DNA of 64,000 bases from an uncultured Tenacibaculum sp. GTDB lineage: Bacteria > Bacteroidota > Bacteroidia > Flavobacteriales > Flavobacteriaceae. Shown here piece by piece: positions 18,257 to 26,696 of the stretch. How positions within the stretch are numbered: the stretch's first letter is position 1; every line of letters starts with the position of its first letter. Below the pieces are notes generated by a model. That model was not told where the DNA came from. It saw nothing but the letters and a program-made list of their open reading frames with translations, and ran no database searches. The DNA lies in assembly GCA_937922085.1 (NCBI GenBank), contig CAKZVD010000003.1, positions 186,001-250,000 on the forward strand, in the 5' to 3' direction. The position numbers were made by a program, and so were the translations under genes.

Positions 18257-18327
18257 CAAATATGAAACCTTTAAAGAGAAAGTAAAGGAGCTTTATTTTG
18301 AATCGTCGTTAAAGCTTATTGAACTGT
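18257..18327 (-). promoter_or_regulatory. LytTR-type operator and promoter of the two-component operon
   Basis: On the minus strand ACAGTTCAA (18327-18319) and ACGATTCAA (18306-18298) are direct repeats 21 bp apart. A CATATTTG box (18264-18257) follows, its first base 34 bp from the proximal repeat. The layout equals that at 8127-8197, which supports autoregulation of the operon by its LytTR protein. Confidence 0.7.
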
Positions 18328-18400
18328 ATTATTACTTTAATTAAAAACTATATGTAACAAAAACATTTGAAACTTTATTAATTAAGTATCTTGCATTATT

Positions 18401-18997
18401 ATGAATACAGACCCCGAAAAAACTTTAGAAGTAGTAAGAAAACATTTAGAGCAATTTGCTATCGTTTCAGATAGTGATTGGCTTTTTTTTTCTTCTAAAC
18501 TTAGTAAACATCTTATACCAAAAAAAACAACTTTTTTAAAAATAGGAAAAGTAGAAAATTATATTTCTTTCATTATTTCAGGGTTAGTTCGTTTTTATAT
18601 ACCAAATATAGATCCTGCTAAAGAAATTACATTTGGTTTTTCTTTTAAAGAACAATTTATAAGTGCTTATGATTCTTTTTTAACGCGAAAACCTTCTTTA
18701 TATGAACTAGAAACTCTTACAGAATCTCTAATATTAAGTATTAGCTATGAAGATTTACAAGAGGTATATAAAACAACACAAATAGGAAATTTAATAGGAC
18801 GATTAACAGCTGAACGACTTTTCTTAATAAAATCTAAAAGAGAGCAAACATTATTACAATTTACAGCTAAAGAACGTTATTTAAACCTTTTTAAAGATCA
18901 CCCAGAAGTAATTAAAGAAATTCCTTTAAAATATATTAGCTCTTATATAGGAGTTACTCCTCAAGGTTTAAGTCGTATTCGTAAAGAAATTAGTTAA
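18401..18997 (+). CDS. Crp/Fnr-family transcriptional regulator
   Basis: The 198 residues match the cyclic-nucleotide-like barrel (FLKIGKVENYISFIISGLVRFYI, EITFGFSFKEQFISAY) and a C-terminal helix-turn-helix (IPLKYISSYIGVTPQGLSRIRKEI). It is the short form common in Bacteroidota, without Fe-S cysteines or clear cAMP residues. It lies directly upstream of a fatty acid desaturase, which has its own promoter, so it may control membrane lipid composition, but nothing else shows this. Confidence 0.9.
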   Translation: MNTDPEKTLEVVRKHLEQFAIVSDSDWLFFSSKLSKHLIPKKTTFLKIGKVENYISFIISGLVRFYIPNIDPAKEITFGFSFKEQFISAYDSFLTRKPSLYELETLTESLILSISYEDLQEVYKTTQIGNLIGRLTAERLFLIKSKREQTLLQFTAKERYLNLFKDHPEVIKEIPLKYISSYIGVTPQGLSRIRKEIS

Positions 18998-19007
18998 CAT
19001 AGATTCA

Positions 19008-19038
19008 TTGTCGTATTTGTTTTCTAGAAGTAATTTTG
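19008..19038 (+). promoter_or_regulatory. promoter of the desaturase gene
   Basis: TTG (19008-19010), a 20-bp spacer and TAATTTTG (19031-19038) form a complete Bacteroidota promoter. It overlaps a TTG that could be mistaken for a start codon at 19036, and therefore supports the ATG at 19057 as the true start. Confidence 0.75.
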
Positions 19039-19056
19039 CAAAAAATAAGAGTTTTT

Positions 19057-19797
19057 ATGGCAATACTTCTTTTGGTATTTATTTTATGGTATTCTGGTTT
19101 ATTTTTTCAATCTTTCTTTCTTCATAGATATGCTGCACATCAGGTATTTACAATGTCTAAAAGAACAGAAAAAATCACTTTCTTTTTAACATGGTTATTT
19201 CAAGGGCCTAGTTATTTAAGTGCTTATGGATATGGAATTATGCATCGTATGCACCATGCTTACACCGATACTGAAAAAGATCCTCATTCACCTAAATATG
19301 ATGGTAATATGTTTTCTATGATGTGGAAAACAAAAAATATTTATCAAGATATTAATAACGATCGTATTGCAATAGATCAAAAATTCATGAAAAATGTTCC
19401 TCAGTGGAAAAGTTTCGACCGCTTTGCTAGCTCTCGTTTTTCAAGAGTAGCCTGGGGAATTGTTTATATTCTTTTATTTGTTGTTTTTGTTTCTGCATGG
19501 TGGCAATGGTTACTATTACCCGTTTTATTTTTAATGGCTCCTATTCATGGAGTAATTATTAATTGGTTTGCACATATTTATGGGTATGTCAATTTTAAAA
19601 CAACTGATACTTCAAAAAATTTATTCAGGTTTGATTTTTTAATGATGGGTGAAGGATATCATAATAATCATCATAAATACAGTTCTAGAGCTAATTTTGG
19701 AGGAATACATTGGTATGAAATAGATCTTACTTATGTTATTATGAGAATTCTTAATAAAATAGGTGTTATAAAACTTAAAACCTCTGCAAGTAATTAA
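19057..19797 (+). CDS. acyl-CoA/fatty acid desaturase family protein
   Basis: Three histidine boxes of the membrane di-iron desaturases are visible: HRYAAH, HRMHHAY and HNNHH. Hydrophobic segments flank them. The enzyme inserts a double bond into an acyl chain in the cytoplasmic membrane, probably tuning fluidity. I start it at the ATG at 19057 rather than the TTG at 19036, which lies inside the promoter. This gives 246 residues, slightly short of the eukaryote-like members. Confidence 0.9.
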   Translation: MAILLLVFILWYSGLFFQSFFLHRYAAHQVFTMSKRTEKITFFLTWLFQGPSYLSAYGYGIMHRMHHAYTDTEKDPHSPKYDGNMFSMMWKTKNIYQDINNDRIAIDQKFMKNVPQWKSFDRFASSRFSRVAWGIVYILLFVVFVSAWWQWLLLPVLFLMAPIHGVIINWFAHIYGYVNFKTTDTSKNLFRFDFLMMGEGYHNNHHKYSSRANFGGIHWYEIDLTYVIMRILNKIGVIKLKTSASN

Positions 19798-19816
19798 AAT
19801 ATCATTTACTGTAATT

Positions 19817-20404
19817 TTATACAGTTCTAAAAGTTAAATTGATTCTTGGTGTCTGTATTTTTTTAGTAGCAGGTACACTATGCAACCAAAATTCTTGTGT
19901 AAGTCCTTTCATTACTAATAAATCACCTTGTGTTAAATTAAAAGCAACTTTTTCTTTTGTTTCTTTATGCTTAAAAACAAATTTTCTTGTTGCTCCCAAA
20001 CTTAATGAAGCTACAGCTCCTTTTTCACTATCTCTATGCCAACCTAAACCATCTTTACCTGTATGATATAAGTTAAGTAGGCATGAGTTATAAGTTTCTT
20101 TAGTTTCTTTTTCTATTAGTTCCTTCAATTCTAATAACTCTTCTGTCCAAGGTTTCGCTAGCTTTTTTGTATTAAAATGATTAATATTAATCTCTTCATT
20201 ACCAAACCATGCTATTTGTCTATTAGTAACTATATTCTTACCTACAACATTATAAACATCATTTTTCCAAGCTATAGAGCTAAAAAACGTTTCGTAATAA
20301 TAAAGAGCTTTTTCATAAGGTATAATACTTCCATAAAAATTAACTATTCCATCTTTAGGTAAGTAGTTTTCCTCTTTATCAATTAAGTGACTAAATAAAT
20401 CCAT
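19817..20404 (-). CDS. AlkB-like 2-oxoglutarate/Fe(II) dioxygenase
   Basis: The double-stranded beta-helix shows the iron motif WHRDSE and the distal WLHSVP histidine, then the 2-oxoglutarate-binding RINLTFR at the C-terminus. Such proteins repair alkylated bases by oxidative demethylation. I place the start at the ATG at 20402-20404 (MDLFSHL); the longer frame adds 16 residues with no family likeness. The gene is convergent with the desaturase. Confidence 0.9.
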   Translation of the reverse strand: MDLFSHLIDKEENYLPKDGIVNFYGSIIPYEKALYYYETFFSSIAWKNDVYNVVGKNIVTNRQIAWFGNEEININHFNTKKLAKPWTEELLELKELIEKETKETYNSCLLNLYHTGKDGLGWHRDSEKGAVASLSLGATRKFVFKHKETKEKVAFNLTQGDLLVMKGLTQEFWLHSVPATKKIQTPRINLTFRTV

Positions 20405-20646
20405 TTTTGTTCTAGAAATTAAAAACCTTGTGACCATAAATACAAAATTCAATTAAAGCCAGCTATTCTTAAGATAGCAAAAGTATAACTTAATCCCTTT
20501 TTTCTTATACTATAATCTAATTATGTCAAATCGAGCCTTTACTTTGTAATAAATTAATTTACAGATGGATATTTATCTAACAACCTTGTTAAACACTCTG
20601 TAGACCTATTTCAAAAACATTAAAAAAACTGTGCTCCTATTTTAAA
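20405..20646. other. short gene-free stretch
   Basis: AT-rich spacer between the AlkB-like gene and the end of the EthD gene. I see no clear hairpin or promoter consensus in it. Confidence 0.4.
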
Positions 20647-20976
20647 TTATTCGTTTAACACAATTTCACTAATTTGAATAATTGGTTCAATATTAGTAAA
20701 ATTAACTGCATCCTTACCTATTTCTTCTGCATTGGGTCCAAATGAATTTTGAAAAATTTCCATAGATTCAAAAAAAAGACATCCAATAACTTCATATGTT
20801 GGTAATGAATTTGGAGATCCACCTCCTAAACCTTTTGCTACAGAAACACTTAATAATGCATCTCCTAATGTTTTTTTCACCATAGGAACGTGTTTATTAC
20901 AATAATAATCTATATTAAATGTTTTTCCTTCCGATTGTTTATATAATACACTAACTTTTATAGTTGCTTTACTCAT
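20647..20976 (-). CDS. EthD family protein
   Basis: This 109-residue protein has the EthD hallmarks: a short N-terminal strand (KVSVLYKQ), YYCNKHVPMVKK, and a C-terminal ISEIVL strand. EthD proteins form dimeric alpha/beta barrels and accompany degradative or biosynthetic oxidases. It is the last gene of a six-gene operon running from 25200, 17 bp after the ABM gene. Confidence 0.85.
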   Translation of the reverse strand: MSKATIKVSVLYKQSEGKTFNIDYYCNKHVPMVKKTLGDALLSVSVAKGLGGGSPNSLPTYEVIGCLFFESMEIFQNSFGPNAEEIGKDAVNFTNIEPIIQISEIVLNE

Positions 20977-20993
20977 TTTATTTTTGTTATAAT

Positions 20994-21620
20994 TTATTTA
21001 ACTTCTTCTACTATATGTAAATACTGTTCCATTTCGCCCAGCATAATTTCATTTATTAAACCTCCTGTTTCTTTAGAATATTCCTGTCCCATATGTGTTT
21101 TCCATACTGCATCTTCATTTCTCCAACGTTCATAAACCACAAACTTGGTATCAATATCATTAATGGTATAAAAATCAAAAAGAATGTTTCCTTCTTCTTT
21201 ACGAGTATGCGTTACATGTTTTTCAAACTGTGCCACTAATTTATCTTTATACCCTGGTTTTGTATCAAATACAAAAAATATAATTACTTCTTTATCTTCT
21301 GAATTTGCTTGTTTTGAATCATGATCTGGTAAAGGTTTTGTTTCTCCTAAAGACCAAGTAGTTGGTGAGGTTTCTAGCGTCTCTTTCATTTTTTCAGCAA
21401 TCCTTCTTTCTTCAACCAGTTTTGTATGTACTTCTAAAGCTTTTTGATCTCTAGTTCTACCATACACAAAAAAAGAAGTAGGATCGTTTTTTTCAACAAA
21501 CAAACGCATTTCAAGATTCCCTTCTTCTTGCTGAACTAATTCTTGATTTTCTAACATTACCTTTTTAAATATTTCTATATAATCAGGCTTTATACTAAAT
21601 TTAGATACTACTGTAATCAT
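20994..21620 (-). CDS. duplicated antibiotic-biosynthesis-monooxygenase (ABM) domain protein
   Basis: Two ABM-type domains lie in tandem, residues about 1-95 (ITVVSKFSIKPDYIEIFKKVM, EEGNLEMRLF) and 110-205 (VIIFFVFDTKPGYKDKL, EEGNILFDFY). Each is about 95 residues, the size of a single ABM subunit, so the protein may fold as an intramolecular dimer. It lacks a signal peptide and is probably cytoplasmic. It overlaps the lipoprotein gene by 4 bp. Its paralogue at 23556-24269 shares the layout but is exported. Confidence 0.85.
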   Translation of the reverse strand: MITVVSKFSIKPDYIEIFKKVMLENQELVQQEEGNLEMRLFVEKNDPTSFFVYGRTRDQKALEVHTKLVEERRIAEKMKETLETSPTTWSLGETKPLPDHDSKQANSEDKEVIIFFVFDTKPGYKDKLVAQFEKHVTHTRKEEGNILFDFYTINDIDTKFVVYERWRNEDAVWKTHMGQEYSKETGGLINEIMLGEMEQYLHIVEEVK

Positions 21621-22852
21621 TTTTTATTTTTTTTTACATAAACAACTTGAGGCCCTTCTCCTTTATCTAATGTTAATCTCATTTTAGTATTGGTTACATC
21701 TATAGCGATACAATTATAACCTAAATCCATTTCACCTAAAGAGCTCGTACGACAAAAATAAGTGTCTTTCCATTCCCATGTACCAGATAATTCTAGACCT
21801 GCAAATTTCCCTTTTATTTTACCATCACTAGTTGCTACAGACATTCCTCCTGCTTCACCATAATAATTATCTGCTCCATACCTTAAGTAATCTTCTTTTG
21901 TTTTTAAACGAGTCCACTTTTCAGGAACCAAATCATAAGCTATTATTTTATTATTTAGTAAATAAGGAGCAAAAAGTGTATTTCCTTTAATACCTATATC
22001 TGCAATACTTTTAGGTAAAGAAGCTACTAATGAACGCCCGTCTTCTCTAATAGAAAATAATTCACCATTAGGAAAACTACTTACTAAATAGCCATTATTA
22101 AATTTTTCAACTCCATCTAAACCTCCTACTTTTTCTCCATTTTTTAAAAGTTTAAAACTCTTATCAGTCATATTAATTTTATAAACAGACCCATAATCAT
22201 TAGGTGAAAAATCAGGTTTTAAACCTCCTGCAAAATCAACAACAATCATAGCGTCGCCATTTATATAAATTCCATTAGGATGTTTAACCTCTGAAGCTTC
22301 AAACCATTTTACTAGCTTATTATTTTCGATAGTAAATATTTTTCCGCCTAAAACATCAGATACATAAACTTTTCCGTCTTTACTTATGGTAACATCATTT
22401 AATGTTTTTGCTTCTTTAGATGTAATACTTCTTATCAATTTTCCATTATTAACATCAATAATATCAACTCTTGTATTACTTCCTGTATACAGTAAGTTTT
22501 CATATAATGCTAACCCTGTAGGTGAATCTAAACCATCAACCCACTTCATATTATCTACTTTACCATCTTTTGTTAGTCTACTAATAAACCCCGGGTTAGA
22601 ACCATTTACATTAGATACATAAATATAATCACTGTTAGGGGTTGCTAATACCGATTCGGGCATAGAAAAGCCATCCACTTCCCATAATTGTTTTAATATA
22701 TAAGTATCCGCATTTTTCATAGCTACTTCTGTAACAATTGTAGCTCCCTCAACCATCGTTTTAGATTCTTTTTTAACTTGCTTTTTGTTCTCTGTTTTAC
22801 AACTTATTATGCTTAATAAAACAGTTATACTAACTACTATATATTTTTTCAT
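21617..22852 (-). CDS. SMP-30/gluconolactonase-like beta-propeller lipoprotein
   Basis: A lipobox (LLSIISC) makes this a 411-residue lipoprotein. Repeated propeller blades are visible (YIYVSNVNGSNPGFISRL, GKVYVSDVLGGKIF, DGVEKFNNGYLVSSFP). A separate C-terminal module follows (GKIKGKFAGLELSGTWEWKD..CRTSSLGEMDLGYNCIAIDV). SMP-30-type propellers are calcium-dependent lactonases or binding proteins. Whether the active site is present cannot be settled here. It is co-transcribed with ABM and EthD genes. Confidence 0.75.
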   Translation of the reverse strand: MKKYIVVSITVLLSIISCKTENKKQVKKESKTMVEGATIVTEVAMKNADTYILKQLWEVDGFSMPESVLATPNSDYIYVSNVNGSNPGFISRLTKDGKVDNMKWVDGLDSPTGLALYENLLYTGSNTRVDIIDVNNGKLIRSITSKEAKTLNDVTISKDGKVYVSDVLGGKIFTIENNKLVKWFEASEVKHPNGIYINGDAMIVVDFAGGLKPDFSPNDYGSVYKINMTDKSFKLLKNGEKVGGLDGVEKFNNGYLVSSFPNGELFSIREDGRSLVASLPKSIADIGIKGNTLFAPYLLNNKIIAYDLVPEKWTRLKTKEDYLRYGADNYYGEAGGMSVATSDGKIKGKFAGLELSGTWEWKDTYFCRTSSLGEMDLGYNCIAIDVTNTKMRLTLDKGEGPQVVYVKKNKK

Positions 22853-22853
22853 T

Positions 22854-23546
22854 TTATTTATTTTTTGATGTAGTTATAAATTCTAAAAGAATCCCATTCT
22901 TTGATGGCTCTGCAGGATTAACAACGCTATATTCTGTAAATTTACCTCCATTATATTTAGCAAAATCTCCAGATGCATGTGCTACTTTTGCTCCTTTTTT
23001 ACTGGTTGTTCTAAACAATATATCTATATTTTTTTTCTCCTTTTTCCCTAATTCTTCTTGATATAACTTTTGAAGTTTAGAATCTGCATTTGATGGATTT
23101 TCTATTTGCTCTACAGCTATAAATCCCGTGTACCCTTTTTTATTCATTTTTAAAAGCCACATGGTATTAGCATCCGATTTTTTACTAAAATCATAAATAA
23201 TTTCAGTTTCATTAGCCACTCCAGCTACTTCTCCATCAATATATGCTAAAGCAGAAAGCGTTAATACACCGTCTAAATTCTTATGATTCATTTTATTTAC
23301 ATTTTTATCAGAATTTGGAAACGTGTTGTTGGTTGCTGGAATAAAAAAACCATCAATATTATGAGACATTGATAATAATTCTTTACCTAATCCTGTATAA
23401 ATTCTTAACGTATCAGAAACAAAATTTTCTTGTTGTTTTGTTTCTTCTACTATAGATTTTTTAACTTCTACCGTAATATTTGTTTTCTTTGAATTACAGC
23501 TTATAAGTGTACAAACTGTAATAATTAATAGTGCTATATTTTTCAT
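22854..23546 (-). CDS. lipoprotein of unknown function
   Basis: An N-terminal lipobox (VCTLISC) precedes 230 residues with no domain I recognise. It contains FVSDTLRIYTGLG, GVANETEIIYDFSK and KMNKKGYTGFIAVEQIENPS. It lies between a monooxygenase-like lipoprotein and the SMP-30-like lipoprotein, with 2-10 bp gaps, so it belongs to the same export-linked pathway. Confidence 0.7.
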   Translation of the reverse strand: MKNIALLIITVCTLISCNSKKTNITVEVKKSIVEETKQQENFVSDTLRIYTGLGKELLSMSHNIDGFFIPATNNTFPNSDKNVNKMNHKNLDGVLTLSALAYIDGEVAGVANETEIIYDFSKKSDANTMWLLKMNKKGYTGFIAVEQIENPSNADSKLQKLYQEELGKKEKKNIDILFRTTSKKGAKVAHASGDFAKYNGGKFTEYSVVNPAEPSKNGILLEFITTSKNK

Positions 23547-23555
23547 GAGTTTTTC

Positions 23556-24269
23556 TTATTTTATTTCTTTTACAAAATGTAAATATTCACTCACATTACC
23601 TAATACTACTTCTTGCATTAATTTTGCAGTTTCTACAGCATAAGGTTGTTTAAAATGAATATCAAAAAGGGCCGACTTATTTTTCCATTGTTCATAAACT
23701 ACCAACTCATCATTAACACCATCTATTGTATATAAGTCAAATAGTAAGTTACCTTCCTCTTTACGAGCGTTGGTTACATGATTTTCAAATTTTTTAATTA
23801 ATTTATCTTTATAACCGTCTTTAAATTTGAATATAAAAAACAATATTTCTTTACTACTTTCGGTATTTTTATGTTGTGTTTTATATTCAGGAAATGGTTG
23901 GGTTTCTCCTAATTTAAAAATTCTTGGAGCACCTGTTAATGACTTTGCTGCTAATTTTTGTAACTCTTTTGTATAAGATTGCTCTGAATGCCATGCATAA
24001 ACCTTTTCATTTTTCCATCTAGAGTATACATATAATGTATTAGGGGTATTTGCATCTACAAATAACTTCATATCTAAATTTCCCTCTTCTTTTAAAGAAA
24101 GACTCAAACTCTTTTTAGCTCCTTCTTTAAATTCATCAGCCATTTCTGCTTTTAAATTAAAAATAACTAATTGATTCATTTGTTTATTTTCTGAAGCGCA
24201 TCCTAGTAATATGCTACAAATACACGCTATAATTAAATTTTTCAATCTTTTATATTTATAATTTAACAA
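23556..24269 (-). CDS. ABM-domain lipoprotein (two tandem domains)
   Basis: A lipobox (ILLGC) anchors two ABM-like domains (FNLKAEMADEFKEGAKKSL..EEGNLDMKLFVD and FFIFKFKDGYKDKLIKKFENH..EEGNLLFDLYTID). It is a close paralogue of the cytoplasmic protein at 20994-21620. The paired copies, one outside and one inside the membrane, may act on the same type of substrate. It overlaps the upstream oxidoreductase gene by 14 bp. Confidence 0.82.
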   Translation of the reverse strand: MLNYKYKRLKNLIIACICSILLGCASENKQMNQLVIFNLKAEMADEFKEGAKKSLSLSLKEEGNLDMKLFVDANTPNTLYVYSRWKNEKVYAWHSEQSYTKELQKLAAKSLTGAPRIFKLGETQPFPEYKTQHKNTESSKEILFFIFKFKDGYKDKLIKKFENHVTNARKEEGNLLFDLYTIDGVNDELVVYEQWKNKSALFDIHFKQPYAVETAKLMQEVVLGNVSEYLHFVKEIK

Positions 24270-25200
24270 CCACCTTACCTACAGTTCTACCACTCTCTAG
24301 TTGTTGGTGAGCCTTAGCCATGTCTTCAAAATTAAATGTTTGTGATACATGAGGTTTTAAAATTCCGGTAGCTAACATTTCTTTAAGTGTATTCATATCT
24401 TTTGAACTTGAATGTACCAATAATGCTGAAACTTTTGCTTTTTTACTATCTGCTATTTTTTGAGCTTCTTTAATAACATTTTGAGGTGTAGGTAACGATA
24501 ATACTTCTCCTCCTTCTTTCAATACTTTTACTGAATTAAACAAAATTTCTCCCCCCATTCCGTCTAAAACAAAATCGATATCTGATAATACTTCCTCAAA
24601 TGCTTCTGTACGATAATCTATATGCTCATCTGCTCCTAAAGAAATCACAAAGTCTTTGTTTTTAGCTGAAGATGTAGTAATTACATATGCTCCTTTTGAT
24701 TTTGCTATTTGAATTGCAAAATGCCCTACTCCACCAGAACCTGCATGAATTAATACACGATCATTTTCTTTTACTCTAGTTTCTAGCACTTGTAATGCTG
24801 TAAGTGCTGCTAATGTAGTTGCAGCGGCAGTTTCAAAAGAAATGTTTTCTGGCATTTTCGCTAAATGGTCTTCTGGTGATGCTAAAAACTCTGCATAAGC
24901 ATTTCCGTTTCCAGGAAAATTTACCATTCCAAAAACTTTATCTCCAATTTTGAAATTAGTTACCTCATTTCCTATTTCTACAACTTCACCCGCAATATCC
25001 CAACCTAATACTACAGGCCGTTTATCACCATACATCATTGTTAATCCTTCTTCTGCTAATCTTATTTTATAATCAACAGGATTAATACTAATTGCTTTTA
25101 CAGCCACTAATACTTCATTATTTTTTATGATAGGTTTAGCTACTTCTTTAATCTTTAAATTTTCACTACTTCCGGCTTGTTCTAATAATATTGCTTTCAT
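24256..25200 (-). CDS. NADP-dependent quinone oxidoreductase/zinc-type alcohol dehydrogenase-like
   Basis: The medium-chain dehydrogenase fold is clear: a GroES-like N-terminus (LGWDIAGEVVEIGNEV) and a nucleotide site GSGGVGHFAIQIAKSKGAYV, ending TVGKVVVKL. Zinc-binding residues of true alcohol dehydrogenases are absent, which fits a quinone reductase subtype. It is the first gene of the six-gene operon and has a strong promoter at 25235-25265. It is divergent from an HxlR regulator, a pairing common for redox-responsive genes. Confidence 0.9.
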   Translation of the reverse strand: MKAILLEQAGSSENLKIKEVAKPIIKNNEVLVAVKAISINPVDYKIRLAEEGLTMMYGDKRPVVLGWDIAGEVVEIGNEVTNFKIGDKVFGMVNFPGNGNAYAEFLASPEDHLAKMPENISFETAAATTLAALTALQVLETRVKENDRVLIHAGSGGVGHFAIQIAKSKGAYVITTSSAKNKDFVISLGADEHIDYRTEAFEEVLSDIDFVLDGMGGEILFNSVKVLKEGGEVLSLPTPQNVIKEAQKIADSKKAKVSALLVHSSSKDMNTLKEMLATGILKPHVSQTFNFEDMAKAHQQLESGRTVGKVVVKL

Positions 25201-25234
25201 ATTTTAATAGTTAGTTTGTTTTTAACTTAAATTG

Positions 25235-25265
25235 CAAAGTTATATTTAGAAGAGTATTTACACAA
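25235..25265 (-). promoter_or_regulatory. promoter of the oxidoreductase-EthD operon
   Basis: On the minus strand TTG (25265-25263), a 20-bp gap and TAACTTTG (25242-25235) match the Bacteroidota consensus fully. The leader before the ATG is about 30 nt. Confidence 0.8.
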
Positions 25266-25378
25266 TAACGGATGAAAAGGTTAGTATAAAACAAAAATTA
25301 TAAACAACTAAAAAACAAACAACTAAACAAAAACAAACAACTTCAAAAAATAAAGTAGCTTTAAAAAGTAAAGTTTAT

Positions 25379-25386
25379 TAAATTTG
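25379..25386 (+). promoter_or_regulatory. -7 box of the HxlR gene
   Basis: TAAATTTG fits TAnnTTTG and lies 19 bp before the ATG. A convincing TTG is not present at the usual distance. Confidence 0.55.
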
Positions 25387-25405
25387 TCTCTTAATTACTT
25401 GTAAA

Positions 25406-25831
25406 ATGGATTTAAAAAAAAACAAACCTTTATTTAAATCAGATGGAGAATTAGATAGAGAAGTCTTATTTTCTAAAAAACCTATTATAAAATTAAATGA
25501 AAAGCTTTTTTCTTGTCCTACTAGTGCCGCTATGGAATTGATAGGCGGAAAATGGAAAAGTGTAATTTTATTTCATTTAATTGATTCTAAGAAACGTTAT
25601 AATGAATTACGTAAAGAAATACCTACATTAAATGAACGTACACTTAGTATGCAATTAAAACAATTAGAAGCTGATGGTTTAATTAATAGAAAGGCTTATT
25701 ATAAAAAACCACCATTAAAAGTTGAGTATTCACTTACTAAATTTGGACAAGGTTTAATTCCTATTCTAAAAATGATTACGGAATGGGGAATTATCGCCAC
25801 TAAAGAAAAAGGTGAATTTTTAGAAGAATAA
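25406..25831 (+). CDS. HxlR-family transcriptional regulator
   Basis: This 141-residue winged-helix protein carries the HxlR core: CPTSAAMELIGGKWKSVILFHL, KRYNELRKEIPTLNERTLSMQLKQLEADGLINR, and YSLTKFGQGLIPILKMITEWG. The first cysteine, in the usual CP position, could act as a redox or thiol-reactive sensor, as in some members. It is divergent from the oxidoreductase operon and probably controls it; the 205-bp gap holds both promoters. Confidence 0.92.
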   Translation: MDLKKNKPLFKSDGELDREVLFSKKPIIKLNEKLFSCPTSAAMELIGGKWKSVILFHLIDSKKRYNELRKEIPTLNERTLSMQLKQLEADGLINRKAYYKKPPLKVEYSLTKFGQGLIPILKMITEWGIIATKEKGEFLEE

Positions 25832-26010
25832 CTAACCATTTTTTATTAGATAATTTCCAATAAATTTTCCCATACATAATTGCGTTTTTATACATAAATA
25901 TATGCGCAAAACTAAAAGAGACAACCTTATCAAAGACTTTTCTATTCAAATTTAAGTAAGTATAAAATACCTCGCTAACCCTTTATAACTACTTAAAAAT
26001 CAAATATATT

Positions 26011-26694
26011 TTGAAAATTAGAAAACATTTACTAATTTCACATATACAATTAGTAAATAAATTTCAATTGAAAGAAAAAATAAAATTAGTTTCATTACGA
26101 TTATTCAATGAAAATGGTATTTCAGTAGTATCTATGCTACAAATTTCTAATGAATTAGGTATTAGTGCAGGAAATTTAAGCTATCATTATAAAAACAAAG
26201 AAATATTATTAGAAGCTATTTTTGAAAACCTAAAAGAAGAATCTACAAAGTTTCTTTACCCCCCTAATGAATACATTACGCTTCATCATTTTGAAAACTC
26301 AATGCGTAAATTTGATAACATACAATCTAAATATGAATTCTTTTTTAATGAACTAGTTCACATAACACGAGTATATCCTAAAATCGCTAAAAAATACGAA
26401 CAGGTGAATATTATTCGATTTAAAGAGGCTAGAAAGTTAATTGATTATTATATAGAAACGAATCGATTACAACCAGAAACTGATCAAATAAATTACAATA
26501 AATTTATTCATTCAATATGGATGATCAGTACTTTTTGGCAATCACAAAAACAAATTATTACTGATACAAGTTTCATTTTAAATAAAGGTGATTTTATAGA
26601 TTTTCATTGGAATTTATTAATCCCTTTTTTAACAGAAACAGGCTTAACAGAATACCATCAAATTAAAAAATACACTAATAATAACAATTCATAA
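26011..26694 (+). CDS. TetR-family transcriptional regulator
   Basis: A TetR N-terminal helix-turn-helix (LRLFNENGISVVSMLQISNELGISAGNLSYHYKNKEILLEAIF) is followed by a ligand domain without recognisable relatives. No ATG precedes the domain; the frame opens with a TTG at 26011, and a later TTG at 26068 is an alternative start. It leads a unit with a DUF962 membrane protein and a bile-acid-symporter-like carrier, 2 bp and 16 bp apart, which it probably controls in response to a transported molecule. Confidence 0.85.
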   Translation: MKIRKHLLISHIQLVNKFQLKEKIKLVSLRLFNENGISVVSMLQISNELGISAGNLSYHYKNKEILLEAIFENLKEESTKFLYPPNEYITLHHFENSMRKFDNIQSKYEFFFNELVHITRVYPKIAKKYEQVNIIRFKEARKLIDYYIETNRLQPETDQINYNKFIHSIWMISTFWQSQKQIITDTSFILNKGDFIDFHWNLLIPFLTETGLTEYHQIKKYTNNNNS

Positions 26695-26696
26695 TT

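Noticed and set aside
19036..19056. TTG start of the desaturase gene
   Set aside because: It lies inside a complete TTG-N20-TAATTTTG promoter; the ATG at 19057 is preferred.
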